64,000 nucleotides of DNA, from positions 24,602,543-24,666,542 of the forward strand of contig OX465101.1 of NCBI GenBank assembly GCA_949987565.1. Reading direction: 5' to 3'. The notes beneath the pieces were generated by a model. That model was not told the DNA's origin. It was given only the letters and a program-made list of their open reading frames with translations, and ran no database searches. Below are positions 12,535 to 23,438 of the stretch, in pieces. This stretch comes from Luidia sarsii (lineage: Eukaryota; Echinodermata; Asteroidea; Paxillosida; Luidiidae). The number at the start of each line of letters is the position of its first letter. Positions within the stretch are counted from its first letter, which is position 1. The position numbers and the translations under genes were made by a program.

Positions 12535-12690
12535 TTGTTGAAGCGACACTATACACATGGAGCAAGAACAAGAGCAAGCTGTAAAATGGATAAGTGAACT
12601 TCTGTTTATTAGCTTTTTTATTTGTTTGTCTTTGAGAAAGATCGTGCTAGGATCGAAATGTCAGGCCCTCTAACTTTTGAGATTTTTTTT
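12535..12690 (+). repeat. Penelope-like terminal fragment with hammerhead-like hairpin
   Basis: The block CAGGTTTGTTGAAGCGACAC then CATGGAGCAAG then AAGAGCAAGCTGTA matches 10310-10375. It is followed by TTTGAGAAAGATC (12631-12643), a GTGCTAG loop and GATCGAAATGTC (12651-12662), again the hairpin that marks the ends of this family. Confidence 0.7.
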
Positions 12691-14800
12691 AAAATTATCT
12701 AGACATTGCTTTCTTGGTCTTTGGGAGAAAGTGCTGGGTTTTGACCTGGAGGGGGTTGTGGTGGTCCTGTAGGGGAGAATTCTGGTGAAGGTGGCTCTCT
12801 CAGCTTAGGAAGGGGCCTGGTGCACTGATGATGCATATAGGTTGGGGACTGTGGCACTGTTGGAGAAGATGGTGTTGGGATGCTCACTCAGGTATGTCAC
12901 TGGTATGTGCACTGTGCGAAGGCTAGGAGCCAGGATGGTGCCAATGGTACAGAGTGTACCCATGGGTGGGCTAATTGGGGGAGACTGAGGGTGGTGTGCA
13001 GGGTGGATGGTCCTTGGCTATAGATGACAGGAGGACTGTATCTGGAAGACTTACCTTGCCAGGGAATCACCTGTGGAGGAGCTTGATGTCGTGGTGGGAC
13101 TGTGGTGTGTTTGGTAGATCTCACTGGGCTTGCAGGCACACCCCCCTGATTTCATGAACCCCTGGCCATGGGATGCATCATAATGGGGTAGTGTGGCATG
13201 TACGTTTCTCCTGTTAGCAGTTTGAATGTGACTTCATTCTTGCTATGACTGAGGCATATAACAGATAGAGGCATATAAGTTATCACTATTGATGGTGATG
13301 CTTATGGGCATCGATTAATTTCAAAATTCTTGATTCAGAGCATTCAATGTGTGGAACCAGTCATGTCTTACATCATTTCACTTCTGGTAACAAACCCTTG
13401 TTTTGGTGACCAGGATTGCCATTGTGCTGTGTTTTTGGTTGGTGACATGGCTGCTAAAATTGATGTACTAAAAAACAAGTATTTCCTGATGATTTACATT
13501 TTTGGCCAGATGAAAGTTGTTTGTCTGCTCTGAGACATTCCTAATGATAACATACAAAACAAAATGAATAAATAGGTAAACAAGAATCTACTTTGACTGC
13601 CAACCTACTTAGTTGGGTGAAAAAATACCCTAAAGACGTATAACAGACAAAATAATAAGTACAACAAGAAAAAAAAATTGCCACTTCTGGGTGGTGTAGT
13701 GGTACAAAACACTCCTTAAAAAAAACAAAATGTAAAAAGCCCCCCAAAAATTTGAAAGAATGCCTCCACCTTGACTGGCCACTTTGGTGGTGTAGGGATA
13801 GAAAACACTTTAGCTTCAAAATAGCTTCAAAGGCAGTTCATGAGTAAGAAAAAGTATGTGAACTATAAAAATGAGTGCTTTTCTGTGATACTTATGATCA
13901 CCAAAAAGGGTTTTTCTTTGGGGGAGACAAATTATAATTATGATGTCCCCCCTCACACAATTTTAAAAGTTAGTGGCGGGACATGTCCTCCTGCCAAGCC
14001 CCCTCCCCGCAACACCCTACCCCCCCCCACCCCTGCCTATTGATGCCCATGTGTGCTAGCCCATGTGATGCCCCAGCGTTTCATGAAATCAGGGTGGTTG
14101 GGCTTTCCACTTGTCCATGTTGGTGGTGATATCTACATTGTACCTGCTTTCCAGTTGATGGTGTGGGTCTTGTTTGTACAGTGTGTTTATTGTCTTCAGA
14201 TGGAGGTATCTATGAAGGGGGTTTGATGGCAACCTTACTCTCTTTACCTCACAGGGAACCCTGTCATCATCATCTATTCTCCTCTTTCCTTTCAAGTTAA
14301 ATCTGACTCCTCCAAAAACACTGCTTTTGTTTTACTAAAATGAACACATTTCTGGCCACTTTTGCAACATTGCTTCCTCATACACTCAGAGCTACCTTGT
14401 CAATCCTTCCAGTTTGTTTTGTGCATCGCTGTAGGAATTTATGCATTGATAATGTGTTGCAATTATCCAGAGATGGGAAAATGCTATTTTCTTTTCTATC
14501 TAACTTCCAATTTGTTGGCACAATTTTTTCTCTGAGGTCTGACTCTTTCTTATTCCTGTCTCTTTGCTATGGCTGGCTTCTTGGGTGTTAGAAACTTTCA
14601 TTTGACTCCTTTCAAGCCTAGTATAGCCCGCCCAGCCCTGGTATGGTCCTGTGAAAAGGTTTGGCCTAGTTTTCAGGATGATATAATTAGGTCTGTGCAG
14701 ATCGACAAGCATTACCTTCTTCATTTGATTTTGGTACATCGTGAGTGGCTTCTTAATGCAATGCTTCTGAGATGGGTTGATTGTGCTGTTAAATGTACTG
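12691..14800. other. No recognised gene; Pro-rich minus-strand open frames
   Basis: Minus-strand open frames at 12897-13139 and 12699-12887 are Pro/Ser-rich, and one at 14089-14295 is basic and Asp-rich. None resembles a family I know. They may be remnants of a transposable element ORF lying antisense between 12.7 and 18.7 kb, because related debris recurs there. Function is not assignable. Confidence 0.35.
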
Positions 14801-14849
14801 CCATCTAAAAACCCTAACCCCCTACCAATTGTTTGTAGGATATAACCTG

Positions 14850-15300
14850 AATCCTGCAAAATCCTGCTATCCTACCTTGTTCAAAGCTCCATGTGACCTG
14901 AATCCTGCCAAATCCTGCACTGAGTTTATGTAGTTTTAGTCCACATTCTAAACAAAGACTATTTTCAGCTTAGAACAATGGGCCCTTTTTCGAACGGATA
15001 ATCTCTTGACAAAAGCCACAACGACGTCCGAATTGTTACCAGCATCCTGCATTTTCCTACTGACAAAATCGCCTTATGCCCTGAATCCTGCACATTCCTA
15101 CAGTGTGTCAACTCTCATGTGCCCTCAATCCTGCAAAATCCTTCTCCAGCACTTTGATAGTAGTAGCCCACTAGCCTGTATCCTGCACAATCCTGCAATG
15201 TGTCAACTCTCATGTGCCCTCAATCCTGCAGAATCCTACAATGTGTCAACTCTCATGTGCCCTGAATCCTGCAGAATCCTGCAGAAGGCAAATAGGATTC
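14850..15300. repeat. TCCTGCAAAATCCTGC-type minisatellite
   Basis: Repeats of AATCCTGCAxAATCCT and of TGTGTCAACTCTCATGTGCC (at about 15105, 15196 and 15240) form an irregular array with a ~45-bp subunit. It is partly interrupted by the TTAA-element fragment. Confidence 0.75.
14939..15055. mobile_element. Fragment of the TTAA (piggyBac-like) nonautonomous family
   Basis: The words CCACATTCTAAACA then TTTTCAGCTTAGAACAA then GGGCCCTTTTTCGAACGGAT then CCACAACGACGTCCGAATTG match two separated parts of the element at 25529-26231. This is therefore an internally deleted derivative. Confidence 0.65.
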
Positions 15301-16007
15301 TTCATTTTGGTATTCCTTTGAACTAAATAGCGTCATCATTCCTGTTTCTTGTTGATTTTTTTTTCAACCATTTTTTTTACCACTTTTAAACACTTTAGTA
15401 ACTACCGGTATCTTGTTTAAATCGTAAAGACTTTGGTTTTTTCTAAGAGGATGTGTGAATACAATATTGCAGCCTTTTGGCAATGATCATGAGCATAGCC
15501 AGTGGAAAATGTGTGTCATACACTGTCACATGAAGACCATGGTGTAATTGATGAGTGTATAACTTCAGTATGTATTCAGTATAACATACATATCTTAATT
15601 ATGGCAAGTAAATGACACTGATGAGCACTTGATCTTAATAGGAAGTGCAGACCAGCTCCACTTGGTGGTAAGTTGGCCTTAACCCTAACCCAGGCCATAT
15701 TGCAGTGGACCATCCCAAATCTCCTAAAAAGGTTCACAAAATTCATAACCATATCATTTCTTGTTTAGCTCTCTGATAAAGCCTCTTTTGAGCTGAGATC
15801 TTGTAGTTGGGGGTCTGGAGCTGACTGACCTTAACTTAATGTAGGCCTACCTCACAGGGCCCTGCTTTTTGAAATTGGAACACACAAGGCTTGTGCCAGT
15901 TTGGATAGCATGCATAGACAACTTCATTATTGTCTGAAGATGTAAACGCTGGTCTGGCTGTGCAACAAGGATGTCCCCAAAATCTGTTGGCCTCAAAACA
16001 AAATCAG

Positions 16008-16740
16008 CATAGGTCTGCCTTTGACGCAGGAAGAATGGTGCTGGTTAGCTGAGGTCATAATATTATTATGGCGTCAAGGGACTATGGCTGGCCTTCCTAT
16101 AGTATATGTGACTCAAATCAGCATAGGTCTTCCTGTGATGCAGGAAGATTGATGCTGGTTTGCTGAGGCCATGTAGTCTAAGGACAAGGGCTGGCCTTCC
16201 TATTGTCCATGTGACTCAAATCAGCATAGGTCTTCCTGTGATGCAGGAAGATTGATGCTGGTTAGCCAAGGTCATTATATGGCATCAAAGTACTATGGCT
16301 GGCCTTCCTATAGTATACATATGTGACTCAAATCAGCATAGGTCTTCCTGTGATGCAGGAAGATTGATGCTGGTTCGCTGAGGCCATGTAGTCTAAGAAC
16401 AAGGGCTGGCCTTCCTATTGTCCATGTGACTCAAATCAGCATAGGTCTTCCTGTGATGCAGGAAGATTGATGCCGGTTAGCTGAGGTATATGGCATCAAG
16501 GGACTATGGCTGGCCTTCCTATAGTATATATGTGACTAAAATCAGCATATAGGTTTTCCTGTGATGCAGGAAGATTGATGCTGGTTTGCTGATGAGGTCA
16601 TGTAGTCAAAGGACAAGAGCTGGCCTTCCTATTGTATAATGTGTATCAAATCAAAATCAGCATGGTGTGCCTGTGATGCAGGAAGATTGATGCTGGTTTG
16701 CCGAGGCCATGTAGTCAAGGGACAAGGGCTCATTCCCATA
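16008..16740. repeat. ~105-bp minisatellite, about seven copies
   Basis: Each unit carries ATCAGCATAGG, then CTTCCTGTGATGCAGGAAG, then TTGATGCTGGTT, GCTGAGG and GGCTGGCCTTCCTAT. The CTTCCTG/CAGGAAG pair makes a perfect 7-bp hairpin in every complete unit. It is non-coding. Confidence 0.85.
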
Positions 16741-16999
16741 GTTTGTGTACCAATCAGGGGCCCTGTCTGGTTATCTAATAGATCTATATTTCATCACTGA
16801 ATTAAGCTGTGGCTGGATCATCAAGAACAAAAAATGGCCCCTGCATGACGTGTTACTTGAGGGTGAAAGAAACCCTTCCCAAAGATGTAGGTTTTATGAA
16901 GTTGAAAGATGAAAAAGATAAGTCCACTGAAGGTGAAGTCACTGGCTGTATCAGTATGCAAAGACTGCTCAACATACTTCCCCAAAATATCCCATAGCA

Positions 17000-18220
17000 C
17001 AATTATGGTGTTGTTTTTGTGTTTGTTACAATCCTATGAAGTACAAATAACACTGGTTTGTTTTGACGTATTTTGTTTCTTTGATCTATGAAAGTACCTA
17101 TAAAAATCTGCTTTGTAATTCTTACAAACAGAAGACAAACTGTTTTTATTATCATCATTATTATTATTATTTATTTTATATTTTTTTGGGTGGGGAAGGG
17201 GAGTCTTTGGTGAGAAATTCCCCAAAGTGTCGTTTTCAAATGCAAACTAGACACATCAAATCAGAATGTTGATGCTCCTATGTTAGGAGGAATACCACAA
17301 TGAAGATGTTTTTGGCTGATATCAAGACTTTCTTCCCCTTCCACAGATGAAGCAAAGGGTATAGCCAGTCTGCCTGCCTGAATTTCTGAAAGTATGGGCA
17401 AATACCTTTTACAGATTACTCCAAGGGGCTGAGCAGTGTCTTTTCTAAGCCTGTTGTTGGCATCTTCTGTCAAGAATTCTCTGAGGAGCTACTAAATTTC
17501 ATTTGCTCTTCCTTGACTGCCAATTTAATTTTCCCTGTTCTTTGTGGGAATTTATTTGTTTCCACCATCTGGATTTGCTTAACATGTCTCACACTTGTAC
17601 TTGAGACATCTGGGTTTTCTGTCAGTCTCAAAGCATCCTGACCTTTCAAGAATTCTATCATCCCAGACATGGTCAGTACAAAACCTGGTGAAGTCTCACA
17701 GCCAGTGGAATGGGAGATAATCTAGCTGGGCCAACTGTGCTGCTTGAGCTTTTTTCCTCTCTTGCTTCCTCTCAATTCACCAACCATGTTGTTGCTGATT
17801 CCTATCTTTATTCTTGTCCTGCCTTGCCAGGCATCATTGGGGGAAGGGAAGTGTTTATTTCCGGCTAGCCCTGTGACCCCCATCTTTGCTAGTTGGTCCT
17901 GTGAAGAGATTTTAATCCTGGTTTCAGGATCAAGCACAGCTTCTTGCCAGTGTCTTGTTTTCTTAGAGTCCAATCTTATTCTTATTCTTATTTATATTTA
18001 TTAATCTCATCCAATAGCAAAAAATGCCAGTTACAGGGAGATATAATTGTATAAATAAATAAATATAATTTGATAATTTCATTTACAATGGAATAGCTAA
18101 GTTATAATGAATATAATGGAACCAATATACAATCTAACAAACAAACAGAAAACAAACAAGCAAGTACATGTACCTGTATGCAAGAAGCAGGGATTCAAAC
18201 CACAATCAGTCACAGCAATT
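17000..18220. other. No recognised gene; antisense coding-like debris
   Basis: Minus-strand open frames at 17261-17473, 17470-17670 and 17722-17973 are longer than their surroundings but match no family I recognise. The last contains LDPETRIKISSQDQLAKMG. Its sense counterpart near 17860-17945 has relatives at about 14628-14690 and 18556-18625. A repeat tail of TTATTCTTATTCTTATTTAT type lies at about 17970-18045. Confidence 0.4.
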
Positions 18221-18224
18221 CAGC

Positions 18225-18475
18225 ACACAGTCAAATCATCATCATCATCATTCCCTTGACTGGATAGTCGTCGGGGGGATCTGAGCACAAGAGGCTGACA
18301 TCTTTTGCCAGGCGGGTCTGTCGAGCACTGCTGTGAGGAGCTCAGGCATAGTCAGGTCAGTCCAGGTCTTCACTTTGGTCTGACCAAGATTTGCGTTGAC
18401 GACCACGCTTGCGCCCACCCTCGATGGTTCCTTGCATGATGGTCTTGCATGGGCTGTTGTGCCGAGTCACATAGT
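18225..18475 (-). pseudogene. LINE (non-LTR retrotransposon) reverse transcriptase C-terminal remnant
   Basis: On the minus strand one frame reads GTIEGGRKRGRQRKSWSDQ. After a frameshift near 18370 the next frame reads KTWTDLTMPELLTAVLDR, then AWQKMSASCAQIPPTTIQ, a short tail and a stop. GRQRKSW-x-WTxLTxPELLxAxxDRxxW is the familiar C-terminus of invertebrate LINE polymerases. A (TGA)n-like tail at 18237-18254 follows the stop, as expected for a LINE 3' end. It is broken and non-functional. Confidence 0.75.
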
Positions 18476-18555
18476 TGGTCAGTCAAATACTGAAACACAA
18501 ATCTACACTTACTTTCACATCTGTCTGCCTATACATCTCTTTGATTCATTTTTGG

Positions 18556-19275
18556 TATTCATTACCCCCACTTTTGTCAGTGTTCCTGTCAAGAGGTTCC
18601 TTGTTTCAGGGTCGAGCAAAGGATATTGAAAGTTTGCCTGAATGTTTCCTCTGTAATCCTCTTCCCTTTTTAGTTGTAGAGCACACCTGTGCTGAGGTTT
18701 CACACTGTCAATTGGCAGCAAGCAGATATCATCATCCACCATGGATCAGTGGTTTGCTTGACCTGTCTGTGAGCTCAAGGAGATCTACCAACACAGTGCA
18801 GTTCCCCAAGGCTCAAACTGCCTTCATGGGTGATAACCTGGCAGACAGTCTTCCAGATCCAGTCCTAGGCTGTCATCCATACCATGGACTGCTCACCCTC
18901 TCCCATCCTTAATTCCCCTCACTCGGCTCACCTATGGGATCTGTACCCTTGGCACTAGTCTGGCTGCTGGCTCTCGCATGGTGCACTCACCAGTGGCACG
19001 CCTGGGCAAACAACCCAACACTAGCCTCTCTGGCAGTTCTGCTGTTTCCCAACCTACATTGTACATGCATCTCTGCTGCATCATGTTCCCTCCTTAGCTG
19101 AGATAGTCCCTTCCACAGAATTTCTCCTGCAAGGCTGCTCTAACTTCACTCCAAGTTTAAATCCTTGTTTTCTCTCAACCACCGGAAAGCACAATATTTT
19201 GATATTTCTGCCCGTCATGCCACCTCCATTGTGTTAAAGACGAACACTGATTATTGTTTATTCTTGTATCATTTC
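18556..19275. other. Unassigned sequence with antisense coding-like debris
   Basis: The stretch contains a third copy (about 18556-18625) of the LDPETR-type antisense motif, and a plus-strand open frame (18475-18912) without recognisable domains. No promoter, splice pattern or protein family could be supported. Confidence 0.4.
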
Positions 19276-19276
19276 A

Positions 19277-19359
19277 GATGCTGTCTGGAGGAGCAGGCGG
19301 AAGAGGAGGAGGAGGAGGCAGACGAGGAGGAGGAGGCAGATGAGGAGGAGGAGGAGTGA
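19277..19359 (+). CDS. Possible terminal exon with acidic tail (uncertain)
   Basis: A good acceptor (TATCATTTCAG, ending 19277) precedes a purine repeat whose open frame reads LEEQAEEEEEEAD followed by further Glu-rich sequence to the TGA at 19357-19359. AATAAA signals lie downstream near 20540. A terminal exon of an unseen upstream gene would look like this, but so would a plain GGAGGA microsatellite. I see no other exons of such a gene. Confidence 0.2.
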
Positions 19360-19435
19360 GATTCAGGTGTTAGATTTGGTTTAAAAGATTTGAGGGGCTA
19401 GGCTATAAGAAGGTCAAAGCATGCTTTGAATGTTA

Positions 19436-19530
19436 GGATTATGTTTATGGGGTAAGGTGTATAGGCTAAGGAGGTTTATGGGGTAAACAAAATAGGCTAA
19501 GGAGGTTTATGGGGTGGGATGAATAGGATG
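19436..19530. repeat. ~37-bp minisatellite, three copies
   Basis: Three copies of TTTATGGGGTRRG, then ATAGGCTAAGGAGG occur in direct order. It is non-coding. Confidence 0.7.
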
Positions 19531-21848
19531 AGAAGGTACCATTTTGGGAAGGAAAGTCTTTTTTTCTGCCTAGCCTCGAAATTTGAGAGAAACTTCAAAA
19601 CTAAACCATTGAAATAAGAATTATAGTAGATAATGGTAGATATTGGACCCTTAAACAATTCATGAAATGAAAATGGTATGGAAAATTAAACAAAAATCTC
19701 AGACAGATGATGGATAGACATAATGTCTTGAGTACAAGTCCTGGTCTTGTCAAAATGATAATTTCCTTTGCTTTAAAGTTTCAGAATAATATTCTTCACA
19801 TTTTTGGAAGATACAACAACTTGGATTTTTGATCTCTCGAGATGAGTTGTACATTTTAGTTAAAAGAATTGTTTTGTCAAAAATAATAATGTTTGATGTT
19901 TAATAATGGTTATCCAATAAAAATTTAAATAAATAATTGTGCTTTTCAGTAATGTAAAAGTTGGCTACAATTGGACTTTCAAGCCTTCTTATGTTTGAAG
20001 ATACATCAGTAAACTTGAAAATCAAAGGATGCCCCGATGACCAGGATGTGCTGCAGATGAGTCAAAAGCTGATGATGCCTTTTGGACGGATGACTGCTGT
20101 CTCTGCGTTGGGTTTTCAGTTTTCTTCTGTTGCCTTGTGGTATGTTTTAGATGAGAAGAGCTATTGGAGATGAGGGTGCGATGGAGCACAATCAGCAATC
20201 TTGGACGGGCAAGAGGATGAAGGACTTTTGTGTTGGGAGCAGTTGTCTTCTAAGAAGCCACCTACCAGTGTTTGCTTATGTGTGATGTATAATATCAGAG
20301 TGCTGCACTACTAGAGAAGGCTTTGATCAATCAACCATGCCTAGACTACAGCTACAGAGAGTGACTCCATGTCTATCATCATCATCATCATCATCATCAT
20401 CAGGACACCATCCAGTGCTACAGATTTGGGATACTTTGCCTTACAAATTGAGGACACGACAAGATAAAGTGAAATGTGTACGCTGACTCATAGTTGGTTT
20501 ATGAAATAATTAAATCTTTTGGTTAATGTGCTTTTCATAATAAATTATTTGATAGCGACCCTGTATTGTTTTAATGGCCTGAAGGAGCCCTTGATCTAAA
20601 AATTGACGGTCGTTCCATGTGATGTATTTTTTATGTAGTTATATGATTATTAGTTTAGGAAGATGTTACACGGGTATACAGATGTCACATCAACTTGCAA
20701 GGTGCTGGGACTTCATACCATGCCTCTTTGGCATTAATTCTTAACACTCTTCCCTTTCCTTCTCTTTTAATTCTGATTCTTCTGTCTTTTCCTCTCACAT
20801 TAACCACTAGGCACTTAACTATCTAATAACTAAAATGTGAACCATAATCCCACTAAAACTTCCATGGGTTAGGTCTCTGTCGATGGTGAGGGGCGTATAG
20901 TGAGACAGGGCAAACTTTGGCTTGTTATTGAGCCTTCGGTTGGAGGGCGAGTAGGTTGCCATCGCGCGGCGGTGGTTGAGCCGAAAATTTGTCGCCGCGT
21001 GGTGGCGCTCTTCAAACCGCATCAATAGTTCAGTCTGGTCCCAAATTTAGGGCCAGGTTCAGTCTGATGTACATGTAGTATTCCTCCATGGTACTACCAC
21101 ACTATCATGCCATGTGCGGTCAGAACCACAACTCCACAAGAAGATTTAGAAATGCTAGGAGGAGGCGGGAGTGATACAGGCAGCGATGGGAATGATGAGG
21201 TAGGCCTAATAATAATATATTCTTGAATGCGGGGATCGGGCTTGAGATCCGTTTATCAAGATATGTAAACGTCATTTGCAATAACTTGTTTCCTGTCTAG
21301 TGTCTAGTCCGTCCGAGTAACTTGGACCACAACTCGCCCTTTTTTGAAATTTTGAGGGGTCGGGCGACTGTAGCTGCCTGTATCGTGGGAGGCCCAGTTT
21401 TCGACGGTACGCGTTTTCGACGCTTGGCCTTCTAACTCAAATCGCACGATGAAAACAACTCCGTATAACGATCTCAGACTTCGTATCTTCCGGTTTGTTT
21501 CCTGCTCTTTGTCCGTCACCGAGAATTTGGAAAGTTAAGGCTCTTCCAGTAGGCCAAACTCATGTGATTCAAAAAGTTGCTCTTTTGGTGTCTATTTTCC
21601 TAGGTACAAAATTGGCAGTTGCTTCGTAGCTCCAGTTTTCTTTATTGTTGGTCGTAAACAAATCTGAGTGTACCATAACAAACCCCAACATACGTAGAAA
21701 ACAAAAATATCACACAACTTGAGGCAGCCCGTTCTGGGTAAAAACTATGGAGGCTCCTAAGGCTAAAGGGCGTCTCGCTTATATAATTTTGTTATTTTTT
21801 TACCATTATTTAAAGGCATAAAGTAACATGGCCTTATAGGCTTTTATA
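19531..21848. other. Intergenic stretch, no gene recognised
   Basis: It contains an ATC/ATCATC microsatellite at about 20374-20402, AT-rich sequence, and no open frame resembling a known protein. The CCCAAATTTAGGGCCAGGTT word at about 21040-21066 is an inverted relative of one near 8.0 kb. Confidence 0.55.
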
Positions 21849-22439
21849 AAACGCAGTGGCTATTGTTACAGCAGCCGTAACGCAACTTCCATTTTCTATA
21901 GTTACGGCACTGCAATTGCGCAAGCGCGAGGACACATGCCAGATCGAACCACGAAGCTAGTGCTTCTGGCCCGCCGTCCGTAACGTGTACACTGACTTTG
22001 GAAGCGCGATGTTAGCTGGCGACGCTGTCGTCCGGCCGTCGTGCTTGACCTTGATTAGTTGCATTTGCATGATACATTCGTCATTATTTATTGCCACTGT
22101 TTGATTACAGAAAATTACAATGTTGATTTATAGCCTAGGTATAGTAGTTTTATAATTTGTATAGTGGTCTTTTAAACCTCCCTACAATCGAATGACTTCT
22201 CGTATTTTCTGCCGCCACAGCACGCACGCTAAGTCATTACATGTACAGTATAGTACAGTGCATCGCTGACGACTTTGTTAGGGACACGTTTTTTTCCCAA
22301 TCTCACCGTGCAAGAGCGTCTACAGCCAGATAATTTGCCATGTTTCTTGTGCCTGTCCTCACGCTTGCGCAGTTGCAGTGCCGTAACTATAGAAAATGGA
22401 AGTTGCGTTACGGCTGCCGTAACAATAGCCACTGCGTTT
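21849..22439. mobile_element. Nonautonomous TIR element (AAACGCAGTGGC family), copy 1
   Basis: About 90-bp inverted termini start AAACGCAGTGGCTATTGTTA and continue through the AACTTCCATTTTCTATAGTT region. They are flanked by ATA at 21846-21848 and ATA at 22440-22442, a 3-bp direct repeat consistent with a target-site duplication. The interior (591 bp total) has no transposase frame. A second copy at 53944-54132 is flanked by AGG. Confidence 0.85.
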
Positions 22440-22669
22440 ATAAAAAAATGAAAAAAAATAAAGGGCAGCTAGAGAAAGTACCAAGAAGGAGGAATTGTGT
22501 CTCTTGAGTGACATCGGGAAAGGTCATAACTGAAGAAGCAGTGAGAAAGAGGATTGTGGAGTTTTTTTAAACGTCACAGAAGAAGACGTCAACCAGATAA
22601 AAAATACAACCCCACCAAAAGGGCAAAGAAAAAAGAATCTGCTTCCAAGCTAATTGTGATTCAGCCATG

Positions 22670-23166
22670 GAAGTAGATTGTGGGACTTTTAATGTGGCGG
22701 ATCGAGGGATACCGCACTGCGGCTGAAAGCACGCGGGGCACATTGTGTTTGCATGCCACACAGCCTAACAGTCATTGGACAGGCATTGAAATTCCCCCCA
22801 CATTCTTTACCGCAATCTGTACGCTCTGTTGTTGCCGACCAATTCAAAGATTTGACTGCCTGGAGTGGAGGCTAGTCTGCGGTCAGGGATTGTCAGCACC
22901 GTACACACACACACACGTCCGTTACGCTCCATTGATGACGCACAATGGGCCCTTTTTCGAACAGATAATTTCTTGATAAAAGCCACAACGACGTTCGAAT
23001 TGAGCCAGGTTTTACTCACATGTACCCATAGTATACCCTTATCAATTTGTTTCTCAGAAATATATTGTTCCGATTGTAATAGCGAGATTGGAAAATGATG
23101 CATTGTTCACAAAAACCCGTATGGCGGTCATCGGCGCTGTAAAACCACCCGGCGCGAAGTGGTTAA
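22670..23166 (+). mobile_element. TTAA-flanked (piggyBac-like) nonautonomous element, 5'-truncated copy A
   Basis: The right terminus is CCCGGCGCGAAGTGGTTAA at 23148-23166. The body matches the reverse complement of the element at 25529-26231: GGCCCTTTTTCGAAC, ACGACGTTCGAATTG, CATAGTATACCCTTATC. The left TTAA end is missing. It ends 58 bp upstream of the TAF1A start codon, so it may supply promoter or 5' UTR sequence; that is inference. Confidence 0.8.
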
Positions 23167-23224
23167 TGTTATTTGGTTGTGTTTTTTTTTCCCATAAAAA
23201 AAGGAGACCATTGACTCCGAACAA

Positions 23225-23438
23225 ATGTCTTCGGGCATTTCCCACGGCCATTCTGAGTCGGCCAATCGCAATGACCGATCCTCGGACGAGGCCCAAGCCG
23301 ATGAGCATGGCACTGCATCAGACGAGGAGGACGAGGACATGGACATGGACTCAGACTCGAAGAGCAGGAGTGACTCGGAAAAGCCGGCTCCCCTGTACGA
23401 GTGTGAGTCACTGCCAGGGCTGAGCCGCTACCTGAACA
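23225..23438 (+). CDS. TAF1A: TAF1A exon 1 (residues 1-71)
   Basis: The exon opens MSSGISHGHSESAN and is hydrophilic and acidic (EEDEDMDMDSDSKS around residues 38-51). It closes with LPGLSRYLN. The donor is AACA|GTGAGT, phase 1. An acidic disordered N-terminus also occurs in the human protein. The start is the first ATG after the in-frame stop at 23195. Confidence 0.88.
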
